From assembly GCF_000647975.1 (NCBI RefSeq), contig NZ_JFKE01000005.1, forward strand, positions 345,938 to 409,937: a stretch of DNA of 64,000 nt, read 5' to 3'. The translations under genes and the position numbers were made by a program. This document shows positions 63,578 through 64,000 of this stretch, piece by piece; position 1 is the first letter of the stretch; the number at the start of each line of letters is the position of its first letter. This DNA is from Actibacterium mucosum KCTC 23349 (GTDB lineage: Bacteria > Pseudomonadota > Alphaproteobacteria > Rhodobacterales > Rhodobacteraceae). The notes below the pieces were generated by a model, which was not told the origin of the DNA, searched no databases, and saw only the letters and a program-made list of their open reading frames with translations.

Positions 63578-64000
63578 GGTCCGTGGTGTGCGCCTTCGGT
63601 GTCGGTGCGTTCGAAGGAGTGGGCGCCGAAGAAGTCGCGTTGGGCCTGGATCATGTTGGCAGTGGACCGCCCCGTGCGCATCGTGTCGAAATAGCTCAGT
63701 GCCGCCGACATTGCCGGCACCGGCAGCCCGTGTGCCACCGCCGTGCCCACCACCCGGCGCAAAGCGCCCGCATGGGTGGTCATCAGCCCGGCGAAGTAAG
63801 GCGCGAACATCAGGTTGCGCGCGGCGTCCTCACCCAGCGCCGTCGCCATGTCGTTCAGCATCGATGAGCGGATGATACAGCCCTCGCGCCAGACCTCGGC
63901 AATCGCCGGCATCGGCAGGTCCCAGCCATAGGTCGCGCCCGCCTTCGACAACAGCGCAAAGCCCTGCGCATAGCACATGATCTTGCCCGCGATCAGCGCC
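63559..64000 (-). CDS. gnd: 6-phosphogluconate dehydrogenase, C-terminal part
   Basis: At least 147 codons; the gene enters from the right edge. GWDLPMPAIAEVWREGCIIRS and the C-terminal AMSAALSYFDTMRTGRS, ANMIQAQRDFFGAHSFERTD are typical of 6-phosphogluconate dehydrogenase, which oxidatively decarboxylates 6-phosphogluconate with NADP. The N-terminal Rossmann part lies outside the window. Confidence 0.95.
   Translation of the reverse strand, partial: ALIAGKIMCYAQGFALLSKAGATYGWDLPMPAIAEVWREGCIIRSSMLNDMATALGEDAARNLMFAPYFAGLMTTHAGALRRVVGTAVAHGLPVPAMSAALSYFDTMRTGRSTANMIQAQRDFFGAHSFERTDTEGAHHGPWGSNA

Noticed and set aside
1..64000. tRNA, rRNA, CRISPR arrays, prophage or insertion sequences
   Set aside because: None recognised by reading: no cloverleaf, repeat-spacer array, integrase or transposase.

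Overview
The window is 64 kb of high-GC, gene-dense bacterial chromosome. Gene content and protein style point to an alphaproteobacterium of the Rhodobacterales (Roseobacter/Rhodobacter group): aerobic-type cobalamin genes (CobN, CobG, CobW, CobO) next to a Rhodobacter-type L-threonine kinase, a pyruvate-oxidase relative, a short NAD kinase, paired MerR regulators beside a beta-oxidation block, and many 4-bp ATGA/GTGA gene overlaps. I saw no rRNA, tRNA, CRISPR array, prophage or insertion sequence. This assignment is inferred from gene style, not from a search.

Layout. 1-13.9 kb is a cobalamin island. A minus-strand operon (DUF1636 protein, cobW, cobN, cobG) lies behind a cobalamin riboswitch. 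cobO, a metallophosphoesterase and cobQ run on the plus strand. Nucleotide-loop and aminopropanol-side genes follow: cobD, cbiB, an L-threonine kinase and an alpha-ribazole-phosphatase-like gene on minus, cobU-cobT-cobS on plus. 13.9-17.9 kb holds an HxlR regulator facing a nadABC operon in which nadB appears to start at CTG. 18-29.7 kb has an AraC regulator, an ornithine cyclodeaminase-like gene, glyA, nadK, a sigma54 response regulator with a hybrid kinase, prpE and maeB. 29.8-34.4 kb is a nucleoside salvage operon (cdd-deoA-deoB-add-upp).

34.4-38.2 kb carries four envelope or accessory genes: a SPOR-domain protein, a membrane protein that looks like a dead M48 peptidase, a sulfotransferase and a degenerate Hint protein. 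38.2-45.8 kb is an acyl-CoA oxidation operon (MerR, acyl-CoA dehydrogenase, small protein, GST, thiolase, cupin, FadJ) with a LiuR-like operator, plus a second MerR gene. 45.9-56.2 kb holds two hotdog thioesterases, a MATE pump, arsC, pyrD, a periplasmic 5'-nucleotidase, a LysR gene, an SDR/MerR pair with a textbook 19-bp-spacer MerR promoter, an EamA transporter and an SRAP protein.

56.2-63.1 kb is the most unusual part. It is a tightly packed minus-strand operon in which three different proteins carry Rieske [2Fe-2S] domains: one fused to a glutamate-synthase-type FMN domain, one to a ferric-reductase-like six-helix membrane cytochrome, and one to a pyruvate-oxidase-like ThDP enzyme. Three small membrane proteins sit between them, one with a four-cysteine extracytoplasmic motif, and a short-chain dehydrogenase follows. 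I read it as an undescribed membrane-linked redox system; its substrate is unknown. The window ends with a DUF1801 protein and the C-terminal part of 6-phosphogluconate dehydrogenase.

Gene names for the lower cobalamin pathway follow Salmonella usage (cobU/T/S/C/D, cbiB); cobN/G/W/O/Q follow Pseudomonas denitrificans usage.
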